This document shows positions 8,224-17,318 of a DNA stretch of 64,000 nt, piece by piece. The notes under the pieces are model-generated. The model saw only the letters and a program-made list of their open reading frames with translations, was not told where the DNA came from and did not search any database. Every line of letters begins with the position of its first letter. The stretch's first letter is position 1. The stretch lies in contig DGLA01000016.1 of the NCBI GenBank assembly GCA_002387205.1, positions 376,358 through 440,357 of the forward strand, read 5' to 3'. The stretch comes from Stutzerimonas stutzeri. GTDB lineage: Bacteria > Pseudomonadota > Gammaproteobacteria > Pseudomonadales > Pseudomonadaceae. The translations under genes were made by a program, and so were the position numbers.

Positions 8224-9348
8224 GTGGCCATCGAAACGCAATGGGTACTGGATAACGCTCATCTGGCCCGCCTGTGCGCCGAATGGCGCACGCTGCCCTA
8301 TGTCGCGCTGGATACCGAATTCATGCGGGTCGATACCTTCTATCCGATCGCTGCCTTGCTTCAGGTTGGTGACGGGCGCTGCGCCTATCTTATCGATCCG
8401 CTGCTCATTGATGATTGGAGCGCCTTCGCCGGTTTGCTCGAAGATCCATCCGTGGTCAAGGTGCTGCACGCCTGCAGCGAGGATCTGGAGGTGCTATTGC
8501 GTCTGGCGGGCAGCTTGCCGGCGCCGCTGTTCGATACCCAGCTGGCGGCTGGTTACCTCAATATCGGCTTTTCCATGGGCTATTCGCGGCTGGTGCAGGC
8601 GGTTCTGGGCATTGAACTGCCCAAGGGCGAGACCCGTTCGGATTGGCTGCAGCGGCCGCTTAGCGAAACCCAGATTCAGTACGCCGCCGAGGATGCGCAA
8701 CACCTGGCAGAGCTGTACGAGGCCCTGATACCCAGGCTGTCCGAGGACAAGCGCGCCTGGGTTCTCGAGGATGGCGCGGAACTGGTACTGAATCTGCAGC
8801 GTGAGGCCGATCCTGACGAAGCCTATCGCGATGTCAAACAGGCCTGGCGACTCAAGCCGCGTCAGCTGGCGGTACTGAAGGTCCTGGCTGCCTGGCGTGA
8901 ACGGCAGGCCAGGATACGCAATCAGCCACGTAACCGTGTCCTGCGCGAGCACAGTCTGTGGCCACTGGCACGAACGCAGCCGTCTGATCTGGTCGGCCTG
9001 TCACGCATCGAAGACATGCACCCGCGAACCGTACGCCAGGACGGCGAAACGCTATTGGAACTGATCCGTAGCGCGGCTGCGACACCGGAACAGGAATGGC
9101 CGGCGCCGTTGCCGGAGCCCCTGCCGCTGGAGGTGTCGGGGCTGCTGAAGAAGTTGCGCGCGGTGGGCCAGCGCGAAGCGGAAGTTCTGGATATTGCGCC
9201 TGAACTGATGCTGCGCAAGAAGGTGCTCGAAGCATTGCTCAAAACAGGCTACCCCACTGGACCCTATCAGCTTCCCGATTCCCTGCGTGGCTGGCGCCGC
9301 GAGCGGATGGGACAGGCTCTTCTCGATGTATTGGAAGAAACACCATGA
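8224..9348 (+). CDS. rnd: Ribonuclease D
   Basis: A 374-residue 3'-5' exoribonuclease of the DEDD family used in tRNA 3'-end maturation. The exonuclease motifs are seen as DTEFMR (Exo I), HACSEDLEVL (Exo II) and YAAEDAQHL (Exo III, DEDDy type), followed by HRDC domains in the C-terminal half. I chose the GTG at 8224 because AAGGAGG precedes it at the right distance. Its stop overlaps the ycgL start as ATGA, so these two are cotranscribed. Confidence 0.93.
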   Translation: MAIETQWVLDNAHLARLCAEWRTLPYVALDTEFMRVDTFYPIAALLQVGDGRCAYLIDPLLIDDWSAFAGLLEDPSVVKVLHACSEDLEVLLRLAGSLPAPLFDTQLAAGYLNIGFSMGYSRLVQAVLGIELPKGETRSDWLQRPLSETQIQYAAEDAQHLAELYEALIPRLSEDKRAWVLEDGAELVLNLQREADPDEAYRDVKQAWRLKPRQLAVLKVLAAWRERQARIRNQPRNRVLREHSLWPLARTQPSDLVGLSRIEDMHPRTVRQDGETLLELIRSAAATPEQEWPAPLPEPLPLEVSGLLKKLRAVGQREAEVLDIAPELMLRKKVLEALLKTGYPTGPYQLPDSLRGWRRERMGQALLDVLEETP

Positions 9349-9638
9349 AACGCATCTGCTCGATCTACAAAAGCCCGCGCAAGAACGAGATGTACCTGTA
9401 TGTGGAGCGAAGCGAAGCGCTTGCACGCGTGCCTGAATCGTTGCTGGCTGCCTTCGGTCCGCCTCAGCATGCCTTCGATCTGGTGCTGACGCCCGAACGT
9501 ACCCTTGCTCGCGAAGACATCACCAAGGTGCTGGAGAATATCGAAAAGCAGGGGTACCACCTGCAGATGCCCCCTCCCCAGGATGAGTACATCGAGCATC
9601 TGCCCGAAGAACTGCTACGCCGCAATGATCCGGTCTGA
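9345..9638 (+). CDS. ycgL: YcgL-family protein (DUF709)
   Basis: A 97-residue soluble protein beginning MKRICSIYKSPRKNEMYLYV, the conserved YcgL N-terminus. The function is unknown. In many gammaproteobacteria it sits beside rnd and ycgN, as here, which hints at a link to RNA metabolism, but that is only a genomic association. Confidence 0.9.
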   Translation: MKRICSIYKSPRKNEMYLYVERSEALARVPESLLAAFGPPQHAFDLVLTPERTLAREDITKVLENIEKQGYHLQMPPPQDEYIEHLPEELLRRNDPV

Positions 9639-9718
9639 CAGCAGGCTGTCCCGGCTAGCATCGGGCCTCATTTCGGCGGTGGCCGGACTTTAACCTTTTC
9701 ATACAAGTGGCAACGGTC

Positions 9719-10168
9719 ATGGCGGCAAAAGTCGAACCCTTCTGGAAGCGCAAGAGCCTCGCCGAGCTGGACGAGGGCGAGTGGGAGTCCCTCTGTGACG
9801 GTTGCGGACTATGCTGTCTGCAAAAGCTCGAGGACGAAGAGGACGGCAGCGTCTACTACACCCGTATCGCCTGCAAACTGCTCGATCTCAAGAGCTGTCG
9901 GTGCAGCGACTATCCCAATCGCCGCGCCACTGTGCCGGACTGCGTCCAGCTAACCGCCGTTGATGCAGCTCAGTTCAAATGGCTACCGCCGACATGCGGC
10001 TATCGGCTCTTAGCCGAGGGCAAGGACCTGCCGCTATGGCATCACCTGGTCTGCGGTGACCCGGACGCGGTTCATGCGGAACGCATCTCCCAAGCAGGCC
10101 GCATGATTGCAGAAGGCGCAGTGGCCGAAGATGACTGGGAAAACCACCTGATTTTCCGGGCGGGTTGA
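9719..10168 (+). CDS. ycgN: YcgN-family cysteine-cluster protein (UPF0260)
   Basis: A 149-residue protein with the cluster CDGCGLCC near residue 29 plus further cysteines (ACKL, SCRCSDYPN, PDC, TCGYR). Proteins of this class are thought to bind zinc or an iron-sulfur cluster; the role is not known. It is third in rnd-ycgL-ycgN. I took the ATG at 9719; a GTG at 9707 is in frame, and neither has a strong ribosome-binding site. Confidence 0.88.
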   Translation: MAAKVEPFWKRKSLAELDEGEWESLCDGCGLCCLQKLEDEEDGSVYYTRIACKLLDLKSCRCSDYPNRRATVPDCVQLTAVDAAQFKWLPPTCGYRLLAEGKDLPLWHHLVCGDPDAVHAERISQAGRMIAEGAVAEDDWENHLIFRAG

Positions 10169-10220
10169 ATCAACGTCCGGCCGCATCGTCATAGCACTGA
10201 TCGTTTTCTGGAGTCTTTCG

Positions 10221-11444
10221 ATGTCCATCCGTCAGCTACCGCTGCTTGCTGTTCTGCTGCTATGCCTGGGTCCCGCGCAGGCGGCTAAGCGCGTCGATGT
10301 GGATTTCAATGTCGCCTTCCTTCCGGAGCAGGACCTTGCCGAAGTCACCCTGGAATTGGAGGACGGGAGCGCCGTGCGCGCCTTCGATTTCAATCTCGGC
10401 GGTGAAGGGCAGTACGGCGACTTCAGCACCGATGCCGAGGCCAGCTGGGAGGAGGCTGATGGCCGCGGTATCTGGCGACCCGCTTCGGGCAAAGCGAGAC
10501 TGACCTACAGGGTTCGTGTCAGCCATCAGCGCAAGGACGGTCGGTTCGATGCGCGGATGACGGATGACTGGGCCTTGCTGCGGGGCGATGACCTGATCCC
10601 TGCCGGTCGTGTGGTGCAGCAGGACGGTGTGCAGCTGATTTCTCGGATGACGGTCGAACTGCCCAAGGGCTGGAAAAGTGTCGAGACGGGCTGGCCGCGG
10701 GTGGGCAAGAATCGCTTTCGCATCGACAACCCCGAGCGACTCTTCGACCGTCCGACTGGCTGGATTCTGGCAGGCAAGACAGGCAGCCGCAGGGCCAGGC
10801 TCGGCGAGACCGACGTGACCGTGGCTGGCCCGGTCGGGGAGGGGCTGCGGCGGATGGATATCCTCACCCTGCTGACCTTCGTATGGCCCGAGGTGCAGCA
10901 CGTTTTCCCCCGTGATCCGAAGAAGCTGCTGGTCGTCGGCGCTGGCGACCCGATGTGGCGGGGCGGACTGTCGGGGCCCAACTCGCTGTTCATGCACGCC
11001 GATCGTCCCTTGGTCAGCGAAAACGGTACCAGTTCGCTGGTTCACGAACTTGTTCATGTATTCAGCCGTATCACCGACGCCGATCGCAGTGACTGGATCA
11101 GCGAGGGCCTGGCCGAATATTACGCCATCGAACTGATGCGCCGCGCCGGTGGCATGAGCGAGGACCGTTACCAGGCAGTGCGTGAGCACCTGAGCGAATG
11201 GAGCCGCAAGGTCGATAGCCTGCGAACCGAGCGATCTACCGGCCCGGTCACGGCGAAGGCGGTATTGCTGCTTCAGGATCTGGATCGGGAAATTCGCCAG
11301 CGCAGCAAGGGGCGTCATTCGCTGGATGATGTGGCTCGAGGACTGATGCGCCTGGATCGGGTGACCACCGATGACTTCGTCAATATCACCGAAACCCTGC
11401 TGGGGGCTGGTTCCGACGTGCTCGCCACGCGCCTTTTGCGTTGA
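10221..11444 (+). CDS. Predicted secreted gluzincin-like zinc peptidase
   Basis: A 407-residue protein with a signal peptide (LPLLAVLLLCLGPAQA), a beta-rich N-terminal half, and a zinc motif HELVH at about residue 276 followed 16 residues later by the glutamate of WISEGLAEYY. This arrangement resembles the M1/M61 gluzincins (HExxH ... SEG/NEG), where the later glutamate is the third zinc ligand. The helical C-terminal part would complete such a domain. I do not recognise it as a named peptidase, and the substrate is unknown. The gene stands alone between ycgN and ltaE. Confidence 0.7.
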   Translation: MSIRQLPLLAVLLLCLGPAQAAKRVDVDFNVAFLPEQDLAEVTLELEDGSAVRAFDFNLGGEGQYGDFSTDAEASWEEADGRGIWRPASGKARLTYRVRVSHQRKDGRFDARMTDDWALLRGDDLIPAGRVVQQDGVQLISRMTVELPKGWKSVETGWPRVGKNRFRIDNPERLFDRPTGWILAGKTGSRRARLGETDVTVAGPVGEGLRRMDILTLLTFVWPEVQHVFPRDPKKLLVVGAGDPMWRGGLSGPNSLFMHADRPLVSENGTSSLVHELVHVFSRITDADRSDWISEGLAEYYAIELMRRAGGMSEDRYQAVREHLSEWSRKVDSLRTERSTGPVTAKAVLLLQDLDREIRQRSKGRHSLDDVARGLMRLDRVTTDDFVNITETLLGAGSDVLATRLLR

Positions 11445-11558
11445 TGGCACGCGCTGGTAGGCGCGACGTGCGGTTTCGGCAGGTTGCGTGTAACACCTGC
11501 GAGCAAAGTCGGGCAAGACACACAAACGGCAAAGGCGCCATTTTCAGAGGGAGGCAGC

Positions 11559-12563
11559 ATGAGCCGCATCGATCTCAGAAGCGATACCGTTACCCAGCCC
11601 ACGATTGGCATGCGCGAGGCGATGCTGGCTGCGCCCACCGGCGATGATGTCTACGGTGAGGACCCGACGGTCGCCAGGCTGGAGCAATCATTGGCTGCGC
11701 AGTTGGGGATGGATACCGGATTGTTCGTGCCGAGCGGAACCATGAGCAACCTGCTGGCCTTGATGTCGCATTGCGAGCGCGGCGACGAATACATTACCGG
11801 TCAGCTGGCGCACACCTACAAATACGAGGCTGGGGGCGCTGCAGTACTGGGGTCGATCCAGCCGCAGCCAATCGAAATGGAGCCGGACGGCTCCCTGGAC
11901 CTGGGCCGCGTGGCGGCTGCCACCAAGCCTGACGATTTCCACTTTGCCCGCACGCGCTTGCTGGCGCTGGAAAACACCATGCATGGCAAGGTCCTGCCGC
12001 TCTCCTATCTGGCCGAGGCGCGGTCATTCACAAAAGCGCACGGCCTCGCATTGCACCTCGATGGCGCTCGTTTATTCAATGCAGTAGTCAAGCTCGGCTG
12101 CGCCGCGTCCGATATCAGCGGTCACTTCGACTCGGTGTCGGTGTGCCTGTCGAAAGGCCTGGGTGCGCCGGTCGGTTCGGTGCTCTGTGGTAGCGATGCG
12201 TTCATCGCCAAGGCCAGGCGTCTGCGCAAGATGGTCGGTGGAGGGATGCGCCAGGCGGGTGTGCTGGCAGCAGCAGGGCTGTATGCATTGGAGCACCAGG
12301 TGCAGCGCCTGGCCGATGATCACCACCATGCCCGCCTTATCGGGGACGGTCTGCAGGCACTGGGATACCCTGTCGAGCCGGTGCAGACAAACATGGTCTA
12401 CGTGCAGATGGGCGACCAGGCGGGGGCGCTGAAGGCGTTCTGTGCCGAACGCGGGATCGTGCTTACCGCGGCGCCACGGTTGCGGATCGTGACGCACATG
12501 GACATCTTGCCTGAGCATGTCGAAGCGATCCTCGATAGTTTCGCCTCCTTTGCTCGAGCATAG
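11559..12563 (+). CDS. ltaE: Low-specificity L-threonine aldolase
   Basis: A PLP enzyme of 334 residues that splits L-threonine or L-allo-threonine into glycine and acetaldehyde. The N-terminus RIDLRSDTVTQPT and the TGDDVYGEDPT segment are family hallmarks. The lysine that binds PLP is in CLSKGLGAPVGS, and HLDGARLFNA supplies the aspartate that contacts the cofactor ring. The start at 11559 has GAGGGAGG upstream. The open frame extends ~25 codons further upstream but without coding character. Confidence 0.93.
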   Translation: MSRIDLRSDTVTQPTIGMREAMLAAPTGDDVYGEDPTVARLEQSLAAQLGMDTGLFVPSGTMSNLLALMSHCERGDEYITGQLAHTYKYEAGGAAVLGSIQPQPIEMEPDGSLDLGRVAAATKPDDFHFARTRLLALENTMHGKVLPLSYLAEARSFTKAHGLALHLDGARLFNAVVKLGCAASDISGHFDSVSVCLSKGLGAPVGSVLCGSDAFIAKARRLRKMVGGGMRQAGVLAAAGLYALEHQVQRLADDHHHARLIGDGLQALGYPVEPVQTNMVYVQMGDQAGALKAFCAERGIVLTAAPRLRIVTHMDILPEHVEAILDSFASFARA

Positions 12564-12630
12564 CGGCCGATCGCTGTCGAATAGCTTGATTCAATCTTAT
12601 TTATCCTCTATGCGCGAGCCGTGGGGCCGA

Positions 12631-12636
12631 TATAAT
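12631..12636 (+). promoter_or_regulatory. Putative -10 element of the alaS promoter
   Basis: A perfect TATAAT followed by GCGGCCC lies about 107 bases upstream of the alaS start. No good -35 hexamer is seen at 16-18 bases, so the element may be weak or activator-dependent. Confidence 0.45.
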
Positions 12637-12742
12637 GCGGCCCTTTGCCGGCTATCCGTTTGGATAGTTGCGAACCGGCTCACGGTGCCGCCTCGCCGTG
12701 TCGTTTTGCAGCCGCTCGGCCGCAGTCCTCTGGAAGAAATCT

Positions 12743-15367
12743 ATGAAAAGCGCAGAAATCCGTGAAGCCTTCCTCCGCTTCTTCGAAGAGAAGGGCCATA
12801 CCCGTGTGGCCTCCAGTTCGCTGATCCCCGCGAACGATCCGACCCTGCTGTTCACCAATGCCGGAATGAATCAGTTCAAGGACTGCTTCCTCGGCCTGGA
12901 AAAGCGTGGCTATACCCGCGCCACCACCAGCCAGAAATGCGTGCGCGCCGGAGGCAAGCACAATGACCTGGAGAACGTCGGCTACACCGCGCGGCATCAC
13001 ACCTTCTTCGAGATGCTCGGCAACTTCAGCTTCGGCGATTACTTCAAGCGCGACGCTATCACCTACGCCTGGGAATTCCTGACCTCCGACAAGTGGCTGA
13101 ACCTGCCCAAGGAGAAGCTCTGGGTCACCGTGTACGCCAGTGATGACGAGGCCTACGATATCTGGACCAAGGAAGTCGGCGTGCCGGCCGAGCGCATGGT
13201 TCGCATTGGTGACAACAAGGGCGCTCCGTACGCGTCGGACAATTTCTGGGCCATGGGCGATACCGGCCCCTGCGGCCCTTGCACCGAAATCTTCTTCGAC
13301 CATGGCGATCACATCTGGGGCGGCCCGCCCGGCTCGCCGGAAGAAGACGGCGACCGTTATATCGAGATCTGGAACAACGTCTTCATGCAGTTCAACCGCA
13401 CGGCTGACGGCGTGATGCATCCACTACCCGCGCCGAGCGTCGACACCGGCATGGGCCTGGAACGCATCAGCGCGGTACTGCAACACGTCAACTCGAACTA
13501 TGAAATCGACCTGTTCCAGAGCCTGCTCAACGCTTCCGCCCAGGCAATCGGGTGCAAGAATGACGGGCAGGCTTCGCTGAAGGTCGTGGCCGACCATATC
13601 CGGTCCTGCGGCTTCCTGATCGCCGACGGCGTGACGCCTTCCAACGAAGGGCGCGGCTATGTGCTGCGCCGCATCGTTCGTCGCGCCTGTCGCCACGGTA
13701 ACAAGCTGGGCGCCAAAGGAAGTTTCTTCTACAGGATTGTTGCCGCCCTGGTCGCTGAGATGGGCGATGCCTTCACCGAACTGAAGACCCATCAGGCGCA
13801 CATTGAACGCGTCTTGAAGACCGAAGAGGAGCAGTTCGCCAAGACGCTGGAGCAGGGGCTGAAAATCCTCGAGCAGGATTTGGCCGAGCTGCAGGGCAAC
13901 GTCATTCCGGGCAGCGTGATCTTCAAGCTCTACGACACCTATGGCTTCCCGGTCGACCTCACGGGCGACATTGCACGCGAGCGCGAACTGACCCTGGACG
14001 AGGAGGGCTTCGAGCGTGAGATGGAAGCTCAGCGCGAGCGTGCTCGCTCCGCCAGTGCGTTCGGTATGGATTACAACAGCCTGGTCAAGATCGAAGGCCA
14101 GACGCGCTTTACCGGCTACCTTGGAACGAGTGGAGAAGGCAAGGTCCTGGCCCTGTTCAAGGAAGGCATGGCCGTGCAGAGCCTGTCGGCAGGTGAAGAG
14201 GGCGTAGTGGTTCTGGACCAGACGCCGTTCTACGCCGAATCGGGTGGCCAGATCGGTGACTGCGGGTACCTCGCTGCCGAAGGGCTGCGCTTTGATGTCC
14301 GTGATACCAGCAAGGCCGGCGGCGCCTTCCTGCATCACGGGATCCTAGACAGTGGTCAGCTGCAGGTTGGGGTAACTATCGAGGCGACCGTCGATGCTTC
14401 CGTTCGCCAGGCCACTGCCCTGAACCATTCCGCGACACACCTGCTGCATGCCGCCTTGCGCCAGATCCTGGGAGAGCATGTCGCTCAAAAGGGCTCGCTC
14501 GTTGACAGTCAGCGCCTGCGCTTCGACTTCAGCCATTTCGAGGCAGTCACGTCCGAGCAGCTCAAGGCCCTGGAAGACATCGTCAATACCGAAATTCGCC
14601 TGAATTCGCCGGTGGAGATCGAAGAAACCGACATCGAAACGGCCAAGCGCAAGGGCGCCATGGCTCTTTTCGGTGAGAAATATGGTGACCGGGTGCGCGT
14701 CCTGACCATGGGCGGCGGGTTCTCCGTCGAACTTTGTGGTGGAACGCACGTCAAGCGCACCGGAGACATCGGTCTGTTCAAGATCATCAGCGAAGGCGGG
14801 GTTGCAGCCGGCGTGCGGCGGATCGAAGCAGTCACCGGTGAACAGGCCCTGGCTTATCTGAATGGTGCAGAGGAGCAGTTGAAAGAAGCGGCCATGCTGG
14901 TCAAAGGCAGCCGGGACAACCTGCTCGACAAGCTGGGTGCTGTGCTGGAGCGCAATCGTCAACTGGAGAAGGAACTCGAACAGCTCAAAGCCAAGGCTGC
15001 GAGCGCGGCGGGTGATGACCTGGCAGGCTCTGCGGTCGAGATCAAGGGCGTGAAAACCCTGTCGGCGCGCCTCGATGGCCTCGATGGCAAGGCCCTGCTG
15101 GCGCTGGTTGATCAGCTGAAGAACAAGCTGGGCAGGGGCGTTATTCTGCTCGGCGGGGTGCAGGACGAAAAAGTCGTTCTGGTCGCAGGGGTTACCCAGG
15201 ACCTGACTGCCAGCCTGAAAGCGGGTGACCTGATGAAGCAGGCAGCCGCGGTTGTCGGCGGAAAAGGGGGCGGCCGGCCGGATATGGCTCAGGGGGGTGG
15301 TACCGACGCTGCTCGTCTCGACGAAGCGCTCGCGCTGGTACGGACGTTCGTGGATCAGGGCGTCTGA
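12743..15367 (+). CDS. alaS: Alanyl-tRNA synthetase
   Basis: A full-length 874-residue enzyme that charges tRNA-Ala and edits mischarged serine and glycine. It starts MKSAEIREAFLRFFEEKGH, the usual class II N-terminus. The editing-domain zinc ligands are visible as HSATHLLH and CGGTH, and the C-terminal domain contains the GKGGGRPDMAQGGG glycine-rich motif. The start at 12743 has GGAAGAAA upstream. It is followed by lysC and csrA in the order found in Pseudomonas. Confidence 0.97.
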   Translation: MKSAEIREAFLRFFEEKGHTRVASSSLIPANDPTLLFTNAGMNQFKDCFLGLEKRGYTRATTSQKCVRAGGKHNDLENVGYTARHHTFFEMLGNFSFGDYFKRDAITYAWEFLTSDKWLNLPKEKLWVTVYASDDEAYDIWTKEVGVPAERMVRIGDNKGAPYASDNFWAMGDTGPCGPCTEIFFDHGDHIWGGPPGSPEEDGDRYIEIWNNVFMQFNRTADGVMHPLPAPSVDTGMGLERISAVLQHVNSNYEIDLFQSLLNASAQAIGCKNDGQASLKVVADHIRSCGFLIADGVTPSNEGRGYVLRRIVRRACRHGNKLGAKGSFFYRIVAALVAEMGDAFTELKTHQAHIERVLKTEEEQFAKTLEQGLKILEQDLAELQGNVIPGSVIFKLYDTYGFPVDLTGDIARERELTLDEEGFEREMEAQRERARSASAFGMDYNSLVKIEGQTRFTGYLGTSGEGKVLALFKEGMAVQSLSAGEEGVVVLDQTPFYAESGGQIGDCGYLAAEGLRFDVRDTSKAGGAFLHHGILDSGQLQVGVTIEATVDASVRQATALNHSATHLLHAALRQILGEHVAQKGSLVDSQRLRFDFSHFEAVTSEQLKALEDIVNTEIRLNSPVEIEETDIETAKRKGAMALFGEKYGDRVRVLTMGGGFSVELCGGTHVKRTGDIGLFKIISEGGVAAGVRRIEAVTGEQALAYLNGAEEQLKEAAMLVKGSRDNLLDKLGAVLERNRQLEKELEQLKAKAASAAGDDLAGSAVEIKGVKTLSARLDGLDGKALLALVDQLKNKLGRGVILLGGVQDEKVVLVAGVTQDLTASLKAGDLMKQAAAVVGGKGGGRPDMAQGGGTDAARLDEALALVRTFVDQGV

Positions 15368-15378
15368 ATGGGCGACCT

Positions 15379-15409
15379 GTCAGCCAGTGCGTTGCGCTGG
15401 CTGGCTGAC
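15379..15409 (+). other. Hairpin after alaS
   Basis: GTCAGCCAG (15379-15387) pairs perfectly with CTGGCTGAC (15401-15409) across a 13-base loop, starting 11 bases after the alaS stop. There is no thymine tract, so termination is uncertain; it may be a partial terminator or a processing site between alaS and lysC. Confidence 0.4.
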
Positions 15410-15491
15410 GCAAGCCGTCAAGCATCGTGATGCCCTGGGCTAGTGGTCTGAATGTAAACAAGCGCCCTTTTCGGGCTTAGGCGGCAATGAA

Positions 15492-16727
15492 ATGGCTTTG
15501 ATCGTACAGAAGTTTGGAGGGACCTCGGTGGGCTCCGTCGAGCGCATCGAGCAGGTAGCTGCAAAGGTCAAGAAGTTTCGCGACAACGGCGACGATATCG
15601 TCGTCGTGGTCTCGGCGATGAGCGGGGAAACCAACCGTCTCATCGCGCTGGCCAAGCAGATCAACGAACAGCCGGTGGCGCGGGAGCTGGACGTCATGGT
15701 CTCGACCGGCGAGCAGGTCACCATCGCGCTCCTGGCCATGGCGCTGATCAAGATCGGTGTGCCGGCTGTTTCCTTTACCGGCAACCAGGTGCGTATCCTC
15801 ACCGATAGCGCTCATACCAAGGCGCGCATCCTCGAAATTGACTCGCAGAACATCCAGAAGGAGCTCAAGGCCGGTCGCGTAGTGGTCGTTGCGGGGTTCC
15901 AGGGCGTGGATGACGCCGGCAACATCACGACCCTGGGGCGTGGCGGCTCGGACACCACTGGTGTGGCACTGGCTGCTGCGTTGAAGGCTGACGAGTGCCA
16001 GATCTACACCGACGTCGATGGGGTCTACACCACCGACCCGCGCGTCGTGGCGAAGGCCCAGCGCCTGGAGAAGATCACCTTCGAGGAGATGCTCGAGATG
16101 GCCAGCCTGGGCTCGAAGGTGCTACAGATTCGCGCGGTGGAATTTGCCGGTAAATACAGCGTGCCCCTGCGTGTGCTGCACAGTTTTCAGGAGGGTCCGG
16201 GAACCCTCATTACCCTTGATGAAGAGGAATCCATGGAACAGCCCATCATTTCTGGCATCGCTTTCAACCGTGACGAAGCCAAGCTGACGATCCGTGGAGT
16301 GCCGGACACCCCCGGCATTGCGTTCAGGATTCTGGGGCCAATAAGCGCGGCCAACGTCGAGGTCGATATGATCGTCCAGAACGTTGCGCACGATAACACC
16401 ACGGATTTCACCTTCACCGTCCACCGCAACGACTACCATAACGCGCTGCAGGTGCTCGAAGACATCGCTCGGGAGATGAACGCCCGCGAAGTCATCGGTG
16501 ACACCGAGATCGCCAAGGTGTCGATCGTTGGCGTTGGAATGCGCTCTCATGCAGGGGTTGCCAGCCGGATGTTCGAATCCCTGGCCAAGGAAAACATCAA
16601 CATTCAGATGATTTCCACATCGGAAATCAAAGTGTCGGTGGTCATCGAGGAGAAATATCTGGAACTGGCAGTGCGGGCGCTACACACGGCATTCGAGCTC
16701 GACGCTCCTGCTGGAAAAGGGGAGTGA
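15492..16727 (+). CDS. lysC: Aspartokinase
   Basis: A 411-residue enzyme that phosphorylates aspartate, the first step toward lysine, methionine and threonine. The N-terminal kinase domain shows KFGGTSVGS and the GRGGSDTTG motif. Two ACT domains in the last 150 residues would give feedback control by lysine and/or threonine. The size and layout fit the class with a separate beta subunit made from an internal start (see 16233). It lies between alaS and csrA. Confidence 0.96.
   Translation: MALIVQKFGGTSVGSVERIEQVAAKVKKFRDNGDDIVVVVSAMSGETNRLIALAKQINEQPVARELDVMVSTGEQVTIALLAMALIKIGVPAVSFTGNQVRILTDSAHTKARILEIDSQNIQKELKAGRVVVVAGFQGVDDAGNITTLGRGGSDTTGVALAAALKADECQIYTDVDGVYTTDPRVVAKAQRLEKITFEEMLEMASLGSKVLQIRAVEFAGKYSVPLRVLHSFQEGPGTLITLDEEESMEQPIISGIAFNRDEAKLTIRGVPDTPGIAFRILGPISAANVEVDMIVQNVAHDNTTDFTFTVHRNDYHNALQVLEDIAREMNAREVIGDTEIAKVSIVGVGMRSHAGVASRMFESLAKENINIQMISTSEIKVSVVIEEKYLELAVRALHTAFELDAPAGKGE
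16233..16727 (+). CDS. Possible aspartokinase beta subunit from an internal start in lysC
   Basis: An in-frame ATG at codon 248 of lysC is preceded by GAAGAGGAA at a suitable distance. It would produce a 164-residue protein holding only the ACT regulatory domains (MEQPIISGIAF...). This matches the alpha2/beta2 aspartokinases known from Corynebacterium and Bacillus, where the beta subunit starts at the equivalent point. This is inferred from sequence only. Confidence 0.5.
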   Translation: MEQPIISGIAFNRDEAKLTIRGVPDTPGIAFRILGPISAANVEVDMIVQNVAHDNTTDFTFTVHRNDYHNALQVLEDIAREMNAREVIGDTEIAKVSIVGVGMRSHAGVASRMFESLAKENINIQMISTSEIKVSVVIEEKYLELAVRALHTAFELDAPAGKGE

Positions 16728-16768
16728 CAGGTCGGGAGAATATTGCTGTCTCGCACCTTCCGTCGATT

Positions 16769-16831
16769 CTAGAGCCTCTCGAGGAACTTTAAGCTCGTTT
16801 CTACTGGTCAATAGCTGGTGAAAGGCTCTAG
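16769..16831 (+). other. Inverted repeat in the csrA leader region
   Basis: CTAGAGCCT (16769-16777) and AGGCTCTAG (16823-16831) are perfect complements 45 bases apart, and pairing extends imperfectly into flanking TCGAT-type bases. The pair lies between lysC and csrA. It could be a structured leader, a regulatory site or a lysC 3'-end structure. Confidence 0.5.
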
Positions 16832-16911
16832 GGTCGATGTCTCACGGAACATGATCCGTTTTTATCTTTGCAGACTGTTTACTGAATTGAATCCGTTTTA
16901 AGGAGAAAGGA

Positions 16912-17097
16912 ATGCTGATTCTGACTCGCCGGGTCGGAGAGACCCTGATGGTGGGTGACGATGTGACTGTCACTGTGCTGGGTGTGAAGGGAAACCAAGT
17001 GCGTATAGGAGTGAATGCACCCAAAGAGGTAGCGGTGCATCGCGAGGAGATTTACCAGCGGATCCAGAAAGAGAAAGACCAAGAACCAAACCATTAA
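16912..17097 (+). CDS. csrA: Carbon storage regulator CsrA/RsmA
   Basis: A 61-residue RNA-binding post-transcriptional regulator, starting MLILTRRVGETLMVGDDV and containing the key VHREEIYQRI segment with the RNA-contacting arginine. It binds GGA motifs at ribosome-binding sites and controls the switch between motile and sessile life in Pseudomonas. The leader AAGGAGAAAGGA just before its own start includes GGA motifs, so self-regulation is plausible. It is followed by tRNA genes. Confidence 0.97.
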   Translation: MLILTRRVGETLMVGDDVTVTVLGVKGNQVRIGVNAPKEVAVHREEIYQRIQKEKDQEPNH

Positions 17098-17117
17098 TTT
17101 TTATCTGATTTTTGGCT

Positions 17118-17145
17118 TTGCAAGCGGGGTAAAGATGGGTATTAT
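17118..17145 (+). promoter_or_regulatory. tRNA-Ser promoter
   Basis: A -35 TTGCAA (17118-17123) and -10 TATTAT (17140-17145) are separated by 16 bases and followed by the GC-rich discriminator GCGCCCC, typical of stable-RNA promoters under stringent control. The mature tRNA starts 15 bases after the -10. Confidence 0.65.
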
Positions 17146-17159
17146 GCGCCCCGTGTTGC

Positions 17160-17253
<94 letters not shown>

Positions 17254-17318
17254 TGCATAGTTAGGTCGTAAGTGGTTTAAGGCAGTGGGTTCACTGGCAA
17301 CATAATGAATCAAACAGC

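Noticed and set aside
10260..11525. 421-residue minus-strand open frame opposite the peptidase-like gene
   Set aside because: Low-complexity, H/Q/R-rich translation with no motif, fully antisense to a gene with signal peptide and zinc motif.
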